NCBI GenBank assembly: GCA_003643935.1
Contig: QMLJ01000045.1
Coordinates: forward strand, 1 to 7,598
DNA length: 7,598 bases
Direction: 5' to 3'
DNA from: Deltaproteobacteria bacterium
GTDB taxonomy: Bacteria > Desulfobacterota > Desulfomonilia > UBA1062
Positions 6,055 to 7,598 of the stretch are shown piece after piece. The number at the start of each line of letters is the position of its first letter. Positions within the stretch are counted from its first letter, which is position 1. Below the pieces are notes generated by a model, which made no database searches, was not told the DNA's origin, and saw only the letters and a list, made by a program, of their open reading frames with translations. Made by a program: the position numbers and the translations under genes.

Positions 6055-7598
6055 ATGAAGGAAAGCAAATGGATATGGTTTCTGATTATCTCCTTCTTTG
6101 TAACAGTAGGAGTAGCAAGGGCAGAAGAACCTAAGGACACATTCAAGTGCAGTGTAAAGATGGGTTATCACTTCGTGGGTCATTCGGATGAAAAGACCAA
6201 GGTTGGGGAATACGAAACACTCTCTTCAGGACCTGATGGTGGTGTGGATTTCGATGCTGTGATGGGTAAATTCCTCTTCGGAGGACACATGTTTTATTAC
6301 GATACGCGTGATAAGGAATGGTCAGGGTATCTGGATTATGCCCGCATTATAAGGAGTAATTATTCCTATAACAGTTTCATTCACAGGACCAGGCATGACA
6401 GACTTTTTGCAAATAAAGACAAGACATCGGATGGGTTCACGGCTATTAATCCATTTGCCTGGCTTTGGAATGGTTCTGAATATGAGCTTGAAGGTGCGCA
6501 GAAGGCAAAATATACAGACCTTGATACAGGGAGAGATTACCAGATACACAGATCAGAACAGAAGTGGGATACTGAATTTCAAGCCCCATCATTCCCCTAC
6601 GTTATACCAGAGATTAGCATTCGCCAAGAGGTGCGCAAGGGCTGGAGACAGCATACTTTCATGGCAGGTAAATGTGCTGCGTGCCATGTTGTCGGCACAG
6701 GTCTCAGGGTAGACGAGAGGACCACGGACATCAAGGCTGGGGGCACATTGAAGTATGGTATAATCACGGCAAGTTATTTCCATACAGAGAGGGATTTTGA
6801 CAACAAGGCCTTAGCAAACTACTACAATTTCGATGGTGTTGGGGGTGATAAAGCTGTCTACAGGAGTAGGCTACTCTATGACTATTCAACGTCCGAATTC
6901 GGAGAGACACCAGAGGTTCAGAAACACATGGATTCACTGAAGGCTAGGGTAAGGTTACCGCATCATTCTACATTCTATAGTAGCTATGTGTATTCAAGGG
7001 TGGTTAACAACACCACGGACAATAGCTATAACATGGATACCTACTTTGCCAGGCTCACTACTTTGCTTCTGAATAACAAGCTCAGCATCTCTGGTCACTT
7101 TAAGTACTACAACTTAGATAACGAGGATGTGATAATTGACCTGAATAATTATAACATAGTGAACATTGCCGCTGATACATCGGTATCTGGCCCTGGCTAT
7201 GGGGGTCTTCCAGTAACTTATTGGAACTACGATAGAAAGTCATCAATGAGCAGGGTGGTCACAGAGACAGGCGTGGACTTTAACTACAACATAGCGCCCC
7301 GCTATAGCCTGATTGGTGGATACACACTTAAGAGGCTGGAAAGGGATACCAATTATTCCAAAGAATACTTTAACACTGCCCTGGCAAATGACAGGTACCT
7401 TGATGATGGTACCACTACTTACAACATGTTTAAACTAGCCCTTAATGCCAGGACATTTAACTCGCTGACCGGCAGAGTATCATATGAATTTTATCACGCT
7501 AAATCCCCGTTCCAGAACTGGCATGGTATATGTTACGGTACAGAGTGGTATAATATCAATGGGCCAGGCGGTAGTGACCCGTCCATTGATTCCAGTCA
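6055..7598 (+). CDS. MtrB/PioB-like outer-membrane beta-barrel with a CxxCH motif (3' end cut off)
   Basis: The frame is open from the ATG at 6055 to the window end, 514 codons with no stop; MtrB-type barrels are usually about 650-700 residues, so the C-terminus is missing. Residues 1-23 form a Sec signal peptide with cleavage after ARA (21-23). The mature part has alternating aromatic/polar strands and Asn/Asp/Gly/Tyr-rich turns, for example STFYSSYVYSRVV, LSISGHFKYYNL and YSLIGGYTLKRL, as expected of a barrel. The position directly after a decaheme MtrA-type gene argues for the outer-membrane sleeve of a porin-cytochrome conduit. Assignment to the MtrB/PioB family rests mainly on this context; sequence similarity was judged by eye. 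Unusual features: CAACH at 207-211 is a complete c-type heme site, followed by VDERTTD (217-223). The N-terminal CxxC described for Shewanella MtrB is absent; only one early cysteine (C32) is present. Later cysteine usage is sparse. Confidence 0.8.
   Translation, partial: MKESKWIWFLIISFFVTVGVARAEEPKDTFKCSVKMGYHFVGHSDEKTKVGEYETLSSGPDGGVDFDAVMGKFLFGGHMFYYDTRDKEWSGYLDYARIIRSNYSYNSFIHRTRHDRLFANKDKTSDGFTAINPFAWLWNGSEYELEGAQKAKYTDLDTGRDYQIHRSEQKWDTEFQAPSFPYVIPEISIRQEVRKGWRQHTFMAGKCAACHVVGTGLRVDERTTDIKAGGTLKYGIITASYFHTERDFDNKALANYYNFDGVGGDKAVYRSRLLYDYSTSEFGETPEVQKHMDSLKARVRLPHHSTFYSSYVYSRVVNNTTDNSYNMDTYFARLTTLLLNNKLSISGHFKYYNLDNEDVIIDLNNYNIVNIAADTSVSGPGYGGLPVTYWNYDRKSSMSRVVTETGVDFNYNIAPRYSLIGGYTLKRLERDTNYSKEYFNTALANDRYLDDGTTTYNMFKLALNARTFNSLTGRVSYEFYHAKSPFQNWHGICYGTEWYNINGPGGSDPSIDSS

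Noticed and set aside
5793..6146. 117-codon minus-strand frame across the cytochrome-barrel junction
   Set aside because: It is antisense to the conserved heme region and the signal peptide of the barrel. Its composition is that of a shadow frame.
6395..6712. 105-codon plus-strand frame inside the barrel gene
   Set aside because: It is out of frame with a continuous 514-codon reading frame that has a signal peptide and barrel pattern; it has no family features.
1..7598. tRNA or rRNA genes, CRISPR arrays, insertion sequences, attachment sites
   Set aside because: No tRNA-like cloverleaf, regular spaced repeats, transposase or terminal inverted repeats were seen on either strand.

Overview
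The window comes from a Gram-negative bacterium: two products are exported to the cell envelope, and one of them is an outer-membrane beta-barrel. Base composition is moderately AT-rich. Arginine AGG/AGA and isoleucine ATA codons are frequent, and one gene starts with TTG. The gene order M50 protease - trpS - scpA - scpB and the multiheme cytochrome genes suggest an anaerobic, metal- or electrode-respiring or syntrophic lineage such as Desulfobacterota or Nitrospirota. This placement is inference; there is no rRNA or other phylogenetic marker here.

Layout. (1) Positions 1-63 may hold the last codons of an upstream gene. (2) 107-1567 (+) encodes a fusion of an N-terminal PilZ domain, a helical linker and a C-terminal SAM-dependent methyltransferase resembling the PhcB / 3-hydroxypalmitate methyl ester group. 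(3) A minus-strand housekeeping operon runs from about 4528 down to 1587, in the order site-2 protease (M50), trpS, scpA, scpB. The first three genes are 13 bp apart or overlap by 8 bp; scpB follows after 66 bp. It converges on the PilZ-methyltransferase gene with only 19 bp between stop codons. (4) A 445-bp AT-rich divergent intergenic region (4529-4973) holds a near-consensus promoter almost touching the protease start codon, a 15-bp near-palindrome, a second promoter candidate and a leader hairpin. (5) 4974-6038 (+) encodes a decaheme c-type cytochrome of the MtrA/DmsE type with a lipobox. (6) 6055 to the window end (+) encodes a signal-peptide-bearing beta-barrel of MtrB/PioB-like character, cut off by the window end. 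It carries one CxxCH heme motif of its own.

How the genes work together. Genes 5 and 6 fit a porin-cytochrome conduit, in which a periplasmic-side multiheme cytochrome is inserted in an outer-membrane barrel to carry electrons across the outer membrane. No outer-surface cytochrome partner lies inside the window; it could be downstream. ScpA and ScpB are the kleisin and winged-helix partners of SMC in chromosome condensation. TrpS charges tRNA-Trp and carries a four-cysteine signature matching the [4Fe-4S] form of the enzyme described from Thermotoga. The PilZ-methyltransferase suggests a second-messenger-controlled methylation step, possibly making a signal molecule.

The most interesting points are the heme motif inside the barrel, the decaheme lipoprotein with its own leader hairpin, the PilZ-PhcB-like fusion, the iron-sulfur TrpRS, and a probable leaderless start for the protease-trpS-scpAB operon.
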